Assembly: GCA_030159075.1 (NCBI GenBank)
Contig: BROG01000400.1
Coordinates: 317,501 to 381,500 of the forward strand
DNA: 64,000 nt
Direction: 5' to 3'
DNA from: Atrina japonica
Lineage: Eukaryota; Mollusca; Bivalvia; Pterioida; Pinnidae
The notes beneath the pieces were generated by a model. It ran no database searches. It was not told where the DNA came from and was given only the letters and a program-made list of their open reading frames with translations. This document shows, in pieces, positions 32,040 through 44,539 of this stretch (the first letter of the stretch is position 1; every line of letters starts with the position of its first letter). A program made the position numbers and the translations under genes.

Positions 32040-32965
32040 GTATATTTCAGGGGTTTGAATAGTACCTCCACATACACTATTGTTGTGTTTTCCCATAACA
32101 ATCAATGATATATATATATATATATGGTTAATGGTTGGGGCTGTGAACGATTTTTAAGTAATAAGTAAAAATGTATATTTTAGAGGGGGCAGGACGCCAA
32201 TTTGCACAACTAAATGTGTTTCCCCATAACAATAGATAATATATATGGTTTAAAGGTGTGATTGTGAATTATTTTTAAGTTATAAGAAAAAAATAAATTC
32301 CAGGGGTGGGACAGGACCCATATATGCACCACTAAATGTGTCTCCCCATAACAATAAAATATATATATGGTTTAAGGGTGGGGCTGTGAACGGTTTTAAG
32401 TTAGAAGTAAAAATAAATATTTCAGAGGGTGGGGTAGGACCCCAAAGTCCCCACATACACCAAGTGTTTCCAAATAATAATATATATGTTAAGGGTGGAG
32501 CAGTGTATGGTTTTAAAGTTATAAGCGAAAATATATATTCCAGGGGATGGGGCAGGACCCGTATATGCACCACTAAATGTGTCTCTCCATAACAATAAAA
32601 ATATATATGGTTTAAGGGTTTGGCTCTGAACGGTTTTTAAGTTATAAGTAAAAGTTAATATTTCAGAGTGTGGGGCAGGACCCCAAGGATCCCTTCAATA
32701 ACTACTGAATGTGTTTCCCAATAACGATCAATAATATGTATGGTTTAAGGGTGTGGATGTGAACGGTATTTAATTTATAAGCAAAAATATAAATTCCAGG
32801 GGGTAGGGCGGGACCTGAATATGAACCACTTAATGTGTGACCCCATAACAATCCCAAATTTAAAGGTTGAAGGGTGGGGCTGTGAACGGTTTCTAAGTTA
32901 TAAGTAAAAATATATTTCAGTGGGTGGGGCAGGACCCCAAAGACCACACCAATAAATATCAATAA
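32040..32965. repeat. Alternating two-type tandem array, about 125-bp monomers
   Basis: Seven monomers begin at a 'cccataacaat'-like word (about 32092, 32223, 32345, 32470, 32586, 32717, 32842). Two types alternate strictly, A-B-A-B-A-B-A. Type A has 'taagtaaaaa...tttcagag' and usually 'caggacccca'. Type B has 'ttccaggg', 'acc.ata.atgcaccact' and 'aatgtgt'. Like types are 241-256 bp apart, so the array is built from dimers. Frames over it are spurious. Confidence 0.85.
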
Positions 32966-32994
32966 TATATATGACTTAAGTGTAGGGCAAGTAT

Positions 32995-33215
32995 TGTTTA
33001 AGGACGGACGACGGACAGTGGACTGACGACGGACCACGGACGCAAGGCGATTTGTATAGTGCACAACTAGATCTCAAGGAGAACCTATATGTCAAATTTC
33101 ATAAAGATCCCTTCAGTACTTTTTGAGAAATAGCGATAACAAGAATTGTTTAAGGACGGACGGCGGACGACGGACTGATTCCGGACCACGGACGCAAGGC
33201 GATTTGAATATCCCA
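32995..33215. repeat. Pair of GGACGGACG-rich modules
   Basis: 'gtttaaggacggacg', 'ggaccacggacgcaaggcga' and 'tttg.ata' occur at about 32996-33056 and 33148-33212, about 152 bp apart. 'gagaacctatatgtcaaatt' and 'atcccttcagtactttttga' lie between them. The array above runs into this block. Confidence 0.75.
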
Positions 33216-33219
33216 CCAT

Positions 33220-34217
33220 CTGTTGTTCTTTTAACCGTCTTTTGGGGAGAAATTCAAAGAGGTGGAGCTAACAAGATTACACCAAATCCTAATGGTCAAT
33301 ATCATCACCAGCATAATCTATTACACCTTCTTCTATTTCTTCTCTAATATGTTTTTTTTTTCGTTTTCCTTGATCTGATCATTTTTCTCATATATCACGT
33401 TCCCACTTTTTGAATTACCTTTGGCTTTTACCGTAAAGTGGGAACATGAATTAGCATGGTAAAACGCCTGGAAAATCAAAAAATGATATCAAGATACATA
33501 CGTAAAACTGACGTCAACTACTCACAATTTTTTTTTCATTCGCGAGAAAGGGGTCGTTATCATGGTTTCGTTTTACAATATATGTCACGAAATCTTGTTG
33601 AGTTTTTAATCTGATTTACGGATTTTAAAGATCAAGATCACATTACTTTTGTGCAAACTTATATATATTGGTTAATTAATTGATTATTTTGACATTTCCA
33701 TCTATTTCACACAATATGAGTAACTACCAAGAAGATCTATAACGTGTATTTATAGCTGAAATGCACACTGCCTTTTGAACTTTTGGTCTTGATACATTCG
33801 AAGTATTACTTTTCAGTGCAATGCATTGCCTATTTAACTTCACAATCGCAATCGAAATATGAATTCAGTATAATGACATTTGATAAAACTACTTGCAACC
33901 TTGCCCTTTGACCTTTAAAATAATTTAGGTCCATACTTTTAAAAAGGTGACTAGATATGTTTAGTATGAAAATATCTGAGTGAACAATTTTCTCTATATC
34001 TCCCCAAATATTTGAGTGACGAAGCGAGCGACTGACGGACAAACAGTTTCGATTCTACATTCCCCATTAAAATTGATGAATTCGGTATTCTCTCACCATT
34101 TACCGCTGCGCACTTTAGTAACGCCCATTACTGAAAGAGTTTTAATCATAACTTCCTGATCACACAATCATAATACTTTTTATGTTGGATTAATTTACCG
34201 TTATGACCGTGTGCCCA
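33220..34217. other. Unassigned AT-rich DNA
   Basis: No repeat family or coding signal recognised. Confidence 0.45.
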
Positions 34218-34735
34218 AGTAAAAATGAAGAAATACCAATTAATAATCGAAACTCGCCGAATAAACGAATATCGCCAAAGTATATCACAACACGACGAAT
34301 TAGATGTGCAAATGGTCTCAACATGAAGAACAATTGCGAATCCCAAACGAGATAGGACCAGGTGTCCGGAAGGAGTCAGCGTCCTCTGTTGGCATGCCAC
34401 ACCCGTCGCAAATGTTCCATGGAAGCCTTTCTAGTTCAATGAACAGGTCATATTCAGTGAAAAGGTCAAGTTTGGTGAAAAGGTCAAGTTCGGTGAAAAG
34501 CACGATTGGCGAAAGGGAGTCATTGTCTATGGTCGTGCTCCAGAATACTATATAATATTACTGAGAGGGGGGCGTCATAATGTTTGACAAGATCCCCGTA
34601 TCTACCGTTTAACAAGATCCCCGTATCTACCATAAAACTTCTTAAACGACGATTTCAAGCGTTCCACAACGCAACCTTGTATAAGTAGTTTATCAGCAAG
34701 TTGTTTTGCTCTCAGAATAAAACATTCCTAACCCT
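34218..34735 (-). pseudogene. PLE-B copy B2: ORF tail with hexapeptide repeats and 3' end
   Basis: The minus-strand frame 34503-34318 encodes repeated 'LFTELD'-type hexapeptides (four, imperfect), then 'LERLPWNICDGCGMPTEDAD' and 'GPISFGIRNCSSC'. Upstream to about 34735 lies the post-RT region shared with B1 and B5 ('gttgcgttgtggaac', 'ttttattctgagag'). The element ends at the GTAAAAATGAAGAAATACC motif (34219 on the + strand). There is no RT palm. Confidence 0.75.
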
Positions 34736-34737
34736 CT

Positions 34738-35326
34738 AGTACGCACTACCAGAAATACTTGTTTAAAAATTCTGATATTTTGGTAAATTATTACTTTTAG
34801 AGACATTTAAAGAGTTCAATGACAAAAAAGTCGAAAAAATAAATTTAAGTGTGATTTTTAAAATGTATCATATATGATACAATGGGTATTAGTGGTAACA
34901 CGTACATTTGTATCATAGATGATACATTTCCAATTTTTATATCATTGGCTTGATATTTTTCCAATTTAGTTGGATAAATTGTTCACCATATCATATTATA
35001 TCCATAGGGCCTATGTAAAACTAAAAATTTTATTTGTCATGAAATGTCAAAATTTCACGGAACTCCATAACAATTACATTGACTAGAATGAACGAATAAT
35101 TAGATGACATTCAAATTTCGTATCCATGATTGTCAAGTGAATATCTAAACAGTTTGTGAATGACGACGAAATCTGCCGAATGCGAGCCACAAGGGGGCGC
35201 TTAAGTAACATCGACAGCTTTAGAAATGGTTGATTTTTTGCATACAAAGATGTATAAGAAAGTTGTTAGGAATTATTTAAGGATAATGTTTACAAAATTT
35301 AAATGTTTTTGGGTCAAAGGTCAAGG

Positions 35327-35364
<38 letters not shown>

Positions 35365-36690
35365 AAGAAATCAGAATGCATAATTTACAAACTTTGGTAG
35401 GGGTAATGGACGTGATGTAGCCTTTTTCCTGAAAATGGAATCTTGGGATTTTATTTAATGTTATATACTATGTCATTAATATGTAAGTATTACATATTTA
35501 TGGAAGGAAGCACTATTTACAATGAATCTGTTTTAATTTCAATGTGTTTGATCAGAAATGTTAGAATTTGAAAATACATTATGTCGTAGTTATAACCTCC
35601 TATTTATTCTTTTATCACTCAACGTATCATATATGATACACACATTTTGTATGTCCGGTTTAGTAAACATCAACTAAGGACAAGATCCATGTTTAGCGAT
35701 ATAGGCCCTGTGATATCTTAAAAATTAAAGTAGAATGAATTGAAATAAAATTGTTATCATAGGTTAGTCAAGGCTTGGTACTATCGCATCATGCCAAAAT
35801 TTCCCCGCCAAAACGTCATCTTGCTGAATTCTATAATAGACAAAACCGATATTGGACTAGTTTTCTGCAGAAATCTCCATTTTTTCTACTTTGATCGCGT
35901 TTTTCATATAAAGCACACCCTCTGGTCTAAAAAGTAACTGCAGTCCATTAAATCTTATCAACAAAGAGATTTTTTTCAAGCGAGAATTTTTGGATCAGAA
36001 AGTGTGCTGTTGATGGAAATTAACATTATACTAAACCAAGGAGCAATCCGGAATGACCTATTTTACATATGTAAACGTACAAATCAATCGTTCAGTGCAC
36101 AATATTTACTTAAAAAGATATCTACATGGAATTTAAATGATAACAAAGAAAAATTAGGAGTTTGGTTTCTTATCTTTTTTCTGAATACACAATCTAGATT
36201 TAGATGTTTTTCTGGGACTCAACCTACTTTAGACTAAGCCTACACTATCGTCTGCAACGTCATAAATCAGTTGGACGTATCGCACCCGGCACCCTCTAAA
36301 ACATTTAATTTTATTGTCTTAGTTTGTTTTAACAAACACTATGAAATAACATTTTTTATAAATAGACAGATCTAGGCATATTCAGCAACAGTACATCTAC
36401 TGTTGTTGCCTCGTGAGTAGGTTACTGGTTAGAATTTGTAGTATCTTGGCTACTAATACTGCAGTTGCAGGCTAGTGATCAGAGGAGGCAGATACCCGAC
36501 TCAATAGACATATTCATTGTAAAGATCGTACACAAAACAGGCCAATAATAATGGAGAAAGAAGCAATTAAATATTGTATGTTTTAACATTGAAAATAAAA
36601 TACAGAAATTATTGGAAACCATCGAACGGCATTGTCTAAACACGATCCTGATCTAGCCTTCTATGCAATATTTAGCAGTGTGTGAAGTAT
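34738..36690. other. Unassigned DNA with palindromes and a CA tract
   Basis: It holds three TGTATCATATATGATACA-like palindromes (34864, 34909, 35624) and (CA)n at about 35329-35361. Otherwise nothing recognised; the frame at 36004-36237 has no known domain. Confidence 0.45.
34864..34926. repeat. Two GTATCATATATGATAC palindromes
   Basis: TGTATCATATATGATACA at 34864-34881 is a perfect 18-bp palindrome. TGTATCATAGATGATACA at 34909-34926 differs by one base. A third, GTATCATATATGATAC, is at 35624-35639. Confidence 0.9.
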
Positions 36691-36694
36691 AATT

Positions 36695-36765
36695 TACAAT
36701 GGCGCAGCGGTTCGGTCGTGGTTTTAAAAATCGGTGGTCAGGAGTTCAAATCTCAATAAGACGAA
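36695..36765 (+). mobile_element. tRNA-like head of a SINE, degenerate
   Basis: The A-box-like TGGCGCAGCGG and the B-box-like GGAGTTCAAATCTC are about 50 bp apart, as in tRNA-derived SINE heads. No known body follows. Confidence 0.4.
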
Positions 36766-37594
36766 CATTTTTATCAGTTCAATTATTAAAATATTTATTT
36801 CCCCGCTCTCAATACAGTATAATGTTTTCAAAAATAATATATTTTTTAACTAGGACGATTTGCAATATTGTAACTCAACAACAAAGTAAATAGGCCTATA
36901 GATCTATATTAATTTATGAAAATATCTCTTTTACAGTTTCTTTCTTCTTTTTCAATTGAAAACAAAAAAATATTTAAAAAAAAATACCATGAGACATCCC
37001 TCTATGGTATCTGCATTAGGGTCTATGAAGTGAAAATGAATGCCTACGTAAACTTGAAAAACAGAGGATAATCATAATAAATTGAGACTTGAAAATGCAA
37101 AAGAATAATGAGTCCATGACAGTTTTTAGTGGTTTCAAATTCAACAGTTTTTTTCTTTAGTCCATTATTTTAATTTGATGGTAAACAGTAAAAAGTAAAA
37201 AGATATAGCACGCATAATAAAATGGTTATATGATACCTACTATATATTAATGCAGTGAATTTCTGCTCTCTTTTATCTGCCTCACTCAACGACATCCGTG
37301 TTTATAGTTTATAATATTTAATTATATTATTTAATGCATCTCTTCCTTTATTACTCGGATGGATTAATTATTTCCACAGATTCTGTTAAAAATCATAATT
37401 TTAGGAAATCCATGAAAAAAAAAAATCAAAATGAGGAGATGTAGTTATAAAATGCGATAATTTTCCTGCTTCTGGTCTCCCCTACCTTAATTATTTCCTA
37501 GACTTGGATACCCAGCATATATTGGATACAGGGCAAGTAAAACCAAAAATCCTGTCTTAGCCTTATAATTTCCCCCCGTGCTGTACCTTTCCCT
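36766..37594. other. Unassigned AT-rich DNA
   Basis: Nothing recognised. Confidence 0.4.
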
Positions 37595-38445
37595 GTTTGT
37601 ACCCAAAATAACAATGTAAAACAATTTTTAATGTTTTATTCGATATTGAATGACCCTATATCATTTGATGGGACATATATCAAAACAGATAATTTTAATA
37701 CATAATTCCCCAAAAAATCTGTTATTTTCAATCATTTTCTACTGTTTTTACCCTAAAATAACATTGTAAAACCATTTTTTGGAACTTTTATTTTTTTTTT
37801 GAGATATTAAATGACCCTACATATAGCCATATGTGTCATTTGATGGGACATATATCAAAACAGATACTTTTAATAAATAATTCCCAGAAATCTGTGATTT
37901 TCAATCATTTTTCACTGTTTTTACCCCAAAATAACCTTGTAAAACCATTTTTTGGAACTTTTATTTTTTTGAGATATTAAATGACCCTACATATAGCCAT
38001 ATGTGTCATTTGATGGAACATATATCAAAACAGATTATTTTAATAAATAATTCCCAAAAATCTGTGATTTTCAATCATTTTTCTCTGTTTTTACCTCAAA
38101 ATAACCTTTAAAACCAGTTTTTTTGGAACTTTTATTTTTTTGAGATATGGAATGAACTTAGATAAATACATATGTGTCACTTCATTGAATGTATATCCGA
38201 ACAGATAATTTTAATAAATAATTCCAAAAAATCTGTGATTTTCAATCATTTTTCACTGTTTTTACCCCAAAATAACCTTGTAAAACCATTTTTTTGGAAC
38301 TTTGAATTTTTGAGCTATGGAATGAACTTAGATAAAAACATATGTGTCACTTGATTGAATGTATATCCGAACAGATAATTTTTAAAAATAATTTCCAGAA
38401 ATATGTGGTTTTTGTCAAATTTTCATGTTTTAGCCCCAAAATGAT
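37595..38445. repeat. Tandem array, about 170-bp unit, about 5 copies
   Basis: The word 'taccccaaaataac' recurs at about 37605, 37755, 37928, 38098, 38279 and (diverged) 38438. Between these are 'ttttggaacttt', 'gagatattaaatgaccctac', 'catatgtgtca', 'aaaacagata.tttta' and 'tctgtgattttcaatcattt'. Spacing varies from 150 to 181 bp. Satellite-like, non-coding. Confidence 0.9.
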
Positions 38446-38449
38446 GGTA

Positions 38450-39289
38450 CAAAAGAGTTTTCTTTAAAAATGTACATCAAGTTTCAAAATGTGGTTGAGC
38501 ACTCTGCATTTTAAAAGTAAAATTATTTTTTGGTAAAAAAAAAAATGGTATTCAGGAAGAGCACAATTGAGAGCAGCCTATATTTGGATAGTTATTTCAT
38601 GAACTAGTGATGACCCCCGCTACAAGAAAACGGGTGAAAATCAGGTAGACTGTGCAATCAACTAATGAGTCAAACACGTTTGAAAATCTTAAGACTCATC
38701 AAAATCAATAGGTAGCACGATGTTCTGTTGTAATTGAGGGGTGAGCAAGTTAATATTGCATGTGAATTTTTTGCAGTACATGTATTTGGATTCAAAATCA
38801 TACACTCCCAAATTCTGACAGTGGGTCCTTTCGAATGGATGAATTCAAATGTGGCTACATTTGTCAATGAGTTACAATTGCGAGTTAAACCTAATTTATT
38901 TCATCTTTTTTTCAATAAAATCTCATTTTTCTCACATTCACAAAAGAAAAACTACGTTTAACTATCGAAAAAAATGTATTTAAATGTTGAAGAACATGAT
39001 ATAATTGAGAAAAACGAGATATAGATGAGAAAAAGTAGGTTTTACTTATCAATGTGTTTTTGGCGTGCCACATATATATAATTCCTGTTTGTTCCAGATC
39101 CAACGTCAGGTCAGCAGATCTAGATGTGTAATTATGACAGAACATAATATCTATTACTTGACCAATAAAAAGCAAAAATATCTTTGAAATATCATTACTT
39201 AACTATAACATTTAGATATATTTGCAGAATAACAAATCGTTTAAAATGCATTAGCTATGTTTTTAAATTCTTTCCTTCTTACTACTTAG
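38450..39289. other. Unassigned DNA
   Basis: Nothing recognised. Confidence 0.4.
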
Positions 39290-39545
39290 ATTAATAAAAA
39301 TTAAATAACAAAACAGATATAAACAGACATAAACATTCTGAAATTCCTATTGTTTTGGCGGACATTCCTTGAGAAACCCAGTTTGGCATTTATTCACTTA
39401 CAATTAAATCAACCTTACTATTTGTGTATGCATACCACATTGGTCCTACCTTATTTTCACAAAATATATATAGGAATATAAAAATTTGTTATGTCTATGC
39501 CTCTTATTTCTTATTGTACATCAAGTACAAGTAGTAAAAGTAGAA
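39290..39545 (-). mobile_element. R2 element, full copy
   Basis: Minus-strand copy with both arms: 'actacttagattaataaaa' and 'gacataaacattctgaaatt' on one side, 'tattttcacaaaatatatat' and 'cttattgtacatcaagtaca' on the other. The centre has 'gagaaacccagtttggcatt'. Confidence 0.8.
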
Positions 39546-42384
39546 AAAATTGAGAAAAAAATCCCATTTTGATAAACAGAGCTTATATGCCCCATGGGAC
39601 CCTATGGAGAATACATAAAAAACATATGTAAGTTTAATTCAACATAATTAAAATTTACAAATTTCCGACGATTTCATTGGTTAACAATCCAGGAAACATT
39701 CGAGTCATACATCAATAACGTGAACGGTAATTAAGCCACGCCCCCGGACGGCACTACTTTTTGTTTACATGTCGGCCATTTGCAATACACAAATGTGTTT
39801 TACGTCACGCAAGATAAAAACAGGTCATCGTAGTGAAAGTGGTCATAAGTTACAGTCGCGAATGCATCACACAACAGAAAAATCTATTAGTAACACCCTG
39901 TCTTCCATTTCAACTGGTAATTTTGAATCAGTCCCAATTTCAATTGCATTAGCATCGGTTTTAAATTCAAGTACAGTCAGGCCTATTCCCTACTGTATCG
40001 CTACTGCAGTTCGGCCTACTTGTCCTGCAAAGGGCGATCCAAAGCAATGGATATATTAACATTCCAGTATCATGGAATACCATTAATACTCTCTCCATGG
40101 GATTTATTTCAAATTTCTCTTTCAATAACTGTAATTTTAACTAAAGCAGCCACACATCAACTTCTCTTCCTAGATTCGTCGTGATCATAACGTAAAAATG
40201 ACGCAACAGTATAGTGTTGTTCGCGGTTGTCATAACGACGCAATTAAAGCGTTTGTTTGTTTATATTATTTGCCAAAATCAATAAATAAACACTGAAATT
40301 TAAAAAAAAATACCGACTTGTTATTGGAATTTAATTATAAGCAAATTACAATTTACACAGTGTGCACAGTCTTCATTCAGGTCATTTCCTAGTGACAAGG
40401 AAAAAATATAGAATCAATCCTTAATTGCTTCAATTTCTTTCTCAATACAATAGTTTGGACTTGAAAAAATGACGTAAAATACGGGTATTTTGATTAAATC
40501 CTTGACCAACTAGATCTGCAAACCCTAAATATTTTGAACAATGTAGAGAAGTGTGATGCGAACAAAAGGGTGACAAAACTGATTTTTCTATTTTTCTCTA
40601 TTTTTATTTTAAACCACATTTTTCAATACATAATTGGATGGTCCATCTCTAAAGCAATTTTTATAAAATTTGTACCATAGACTCAAAATATCAAATACTT
40701 TTATTGTATATTTGCTGATAACGGTTATTTTTTTTTTTTTCAAGATTTAGAAATTTTAACCAAAAAAATCTATTTTATATGTCACAAATCTCTGTTTATA
40801 CCTATTGAAAAGAGACATTAAAATGTTGTACCTCAGTTCTATAAAAAGGATGGAATTTTATAACAAAGCCAACACGGAAACTGCAAAACATTGATGCCGA
40901 ATGGTAAAAATTATACTAAAATTTTAGTTAATGAACTAAAAATAAACTAAAGAATCCATAAATAACTCACTACATGGTGTCATACGTTTTAAACCAAGAA
41001 GTGACTTTTTCTTCTGGGCTGATTCTGAAAAAAATGTTTCATTGAACTATTTACATATTAATGGTAATTTTGTATACATTACAAGGACACATTAAAACAT
41101 GTTCAGGCAATAACCACAATATATGAAACATATATGAAATGGAAAATGGTTGAATCAGAAATGACATTGTATTATTATTTTGACAAAAAATGTGGTTTAT
41201 ATGAAATACTGTAGAATCAGAAGTTCTCGTTATCATTTAATGGTTTTAATTCCGTTAATTTCGTTGTTTTTATTTATCAACAAAATTAAAACCATGACAA
41301 AATTTAAAGTTAATTACACTTAGTTATACTAAATAAATATGTTTCTTTATTACAAACATGTCGCTTTAACGAAATTTAATGTCAACTAATTTGTTTCATT
41401 TTTTTTTAAACCACAGAAATTTTAAACAGAAGAAATTTTCTGATTCTACAGTATATTGAGAAAAATAATGTTTTCTCACTTTTGTCACCCTACTGTATGA
41501 ATGATAATTGTATAATTGTATGGACGATGTCAAACTAACATTACATACATTCAAGGAAAGCGCCCAGAGAGCTGTAAACTCGATATGATTTATTCTGTTC
41601 TCCTAACCAGCATTACATGTTATTGTTTCATAAGCCATGCCAAATAATTTCACTATGAAAAATATCAATGTTGCTATGAAGGGAAAATTAATGCATACAA
41701 TCATAGAAAAAGTTTGTTTTCAGGCCAACAACGCAAAAATATATCAGAATGGGCGACTTGTTAATTGTCTTTTTCGTTCAAACAGGAAATTAAAGAAAGA
41801 GACACATTCCCTTATCAACTATAATTTTACCGAATGCAGTGTTATTATAGGTATTCGCAATTACATTAAAAGAACGGAGCCTCGAGGGACCATTCATGAC
41901 TTGGCGATATTCAAAACACGGTGTTAGGTGCTCACTTTTTATTTTCTTTAATACAAGTCGGGACATCGTGGTGGTAATTGTCATTTTGAATTACGATGAT
42001 ATGCAACTGAAAACGAAAAACGATTACACAGCAAAAAAAGGAAATTCGAAAATGTTACATCTTTTGCATAATGATTTTTGCCGCACACAAAGAACACTCT
42101 TTAAAACATAATTGCAAAAACACTCCGACGATTGAAATGAATTATTTTCATACTTTACGTGTTTTGCACAATGTTTAGAATAATTGCTGTAGTTCTTGAA
42201 TTATCATTATAAAAAGGTATCATAATAAACAATGACAATGGCTATGTGTTTATTTAAGTTTGCGGTATTCAGTTTTGGTAAAAAAAAGAAAAGAAAAATA
42301 ATTGTCATTGATGCCAACGATTTTTTCATGTGGAATTGTTTGTAATTACACTGTACTCAAAAACACTAAACACAAACAAACATA
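39546..42384. other. Long stretch with nothing recognised
   Basis: Open frames at 39769-40059 and 41637-41927 show no known domain, and their composition is like the surrounding DNA. They could be exons of an unknown gene, but I see no support. Homopolymer T runs are common. Confidence 0.4.
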
Positions 42385-42924
<540 letters not shown>

Positions 42925-43185
42925 CGCTGATTTTGGATTTATATTTTGAGCCTTCAGCTCCCATGCTTGTAACGCAGCTGATTTTGACTTTATAGTTTGA
43001 ATGTTCAGCTCTTAAGCTGGTAACACATCTAATGATTTTGACTCTGTAGTTTGACCGTCCACCTCGAAAGCTTATAAAACCGTTTGTCTTGACTCAATAG
43101 TTTGACCGTTCACTTCAAAAGCTTGTAACACCGCTGGTCTAGACTCTGTAGTTTGACCTTTCACCTCGCAAGTGAGTGGGGCTGG
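42925..43185. repeat. Minisatellite, about 52-bp unit, about 4.5 copies
   Basis: 'tagtttga' recurs at 42993, 43047, 43098 and 43149 (54, 51 and 51 bp apart), each followed by 'ccgttcacctcgaaagctt' variants and 'gtaacacc'. Confidence 0.85.
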
Positions 43186-43334
43186 GTTTGGGACCAGATA
43201 CGGGTCGTATCTGCTTGCTACTTCTTTTAAACATATTCTTACTATAATCCTTTACCCAGCTTTTGGTTTAAGAGAAAAAACTATGGCTCTCAAGTGATAT
43301 TTTAAACCGAGCCACAATAAAACAGCTGGTTTTA

Positions 43335-44115
43335 CAGGAAAGAAACAGTTAGTATCTCTAGGTAAATCGACGACGTCCTGTATATAAATAATCCAGAATT
43401 TCAGAATAACCTTTGCCATATGTATCCTGTAGAGCTTGAGGTCATTGACACGACAGAGAGCAGCACTTCTGCTTATTACCGAGATTTACTCCTGTTGATT
43501 GGGAAGGACGGTCTACGTCACATACCCCTTTATGACAAACGTGACAATTTCAATTCCATACCACAAACTTTCCGTTCCTGAGTAGTTATATCTCCTGCCT
43601 ATAGCGTTTTCATATTTCAACTAATACGTTATGCCAGGGAATGTTCCTCTTATGAATGTTATATCATTAGACCCATTTGACTCGCAAATAAACTACTCAC
43701 ATAGAAATACTCTATTGGACGCTTGAAATTGTCACTTAGGAAGTTTAAACAATATGAAACCCCTTTAAAGAATGTTAAATTGTATTCTAAAGCACAACCA
43801 TACACAGTGACTCCCTTTCGCCAATCAGATCTGGAGCCGACTAACGATCTTTTCATCGAGCTTGACCTTTTCACCGAACTTGACCTTGTCATCGAGCTGG
43901 AGAGGTTTTTATTGAACATTTGCGACGGGTGTGGCATGCTAACAGGGGACGCTGACTCCTTCCGGATATCTGGTCCCATTCCGTTTTATATTTGCAATTT
44001 ATCTTTGTATTGAGACCATTGTTATATCTAATTTATCGTATTCTTATGACCTGAAGTTTCAAATATCCATTGGTACATCTTCGTTATTCTCTACCTGTTA
44101 AAAATCGTTACAACA
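43335..44115 (+). pseudogene. PLE-B copy B3, decayed RT and tail
   Basis: Pieces in several frames match the Penelope-like RT: a 'DDV'-region remnant near 43360, 'YPVELEV' (about 43417), 'LYDKRDNFNF' (about 43529) and 'LIRYARECSSYECYIIRP' (about 43621). Then come the tail hexapeptides 'LFIELDLFTELDLVIELE' and 'NICDGCGMLTGDADS' (43840-43960), and the PLE-B end near 44100. Stops and frameshifts break it throughout. Confidence 0.75.
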
Positions 44116-44159
44116 TAATCACTTGTTCGTGACACTGGTTTTTAAAAAAATTCACCTGT

Positions 44160-44535
44160 AGTTTGTCAATCTCTTACACAAAGTTGTCGGTCCTTGCACC
44201 CCTCAACAATCTCTGTCAACGTCTAAAAAAAGACCCAAAACACGCGGTCATGTTACCAATAGAATGTATATGAAAACCAAATTACACAGATTAAGGGAAC
44301 ATTTTTGAAAAATATAGTCCCTTTATTTATATCCATTTTTAAAAAGTATTTTCACCTCAGTTAGTATGTGTTTTATGTGGGCACTAAAAATATATGCAAA
44401 AAAAGATACTTTAGAAAGAGCAAAATCTACAGTAGATTTATATATTTTGCCAGAAGTTGGGAAAAGTCGAAACGTTGAGAGATTTTTTAGGAGTGCAAGG
44501 ACCGATAACTCTGTGTAAGAGATTGATAGTTAATT
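44160..44535. mobile_element. Inverted-repeat element, about 75-bp imperfect arms
   Basis: The left arm ('tcaatctcttacaca', 'gtcggtccttgcaccc', 'caatctctgtcaacgtc') and the right arm, reversed ('tcaatctcttacaca', 'tcggtccttgcactcc', 'aatctctcaacgtttcga'), face each other across about 220 bp. It is non-coding and lies just beyond PLE-B3. Confidence 0.75.
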
Positions 44536-44539
44536 ATTT

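Noticed and set aside
36695..36765. Functional tRNA gene
   Set aside because: A- and B-box-like words are present, but the cloverleaf stems do not pair convincingly; a SINE head is likelier.
39769..40059. Possible exon (96 residues) after a GC-richer patch
   Set aside because: No recognisable domain, no splice or homology support, and length is within chance for this composition and window.
43659..43979. Ser-rich 106-residue gene on the minus strand
   Set aside because: It is antisense to the decayed PLE-B3 tail; reported only as a low-interest observation.
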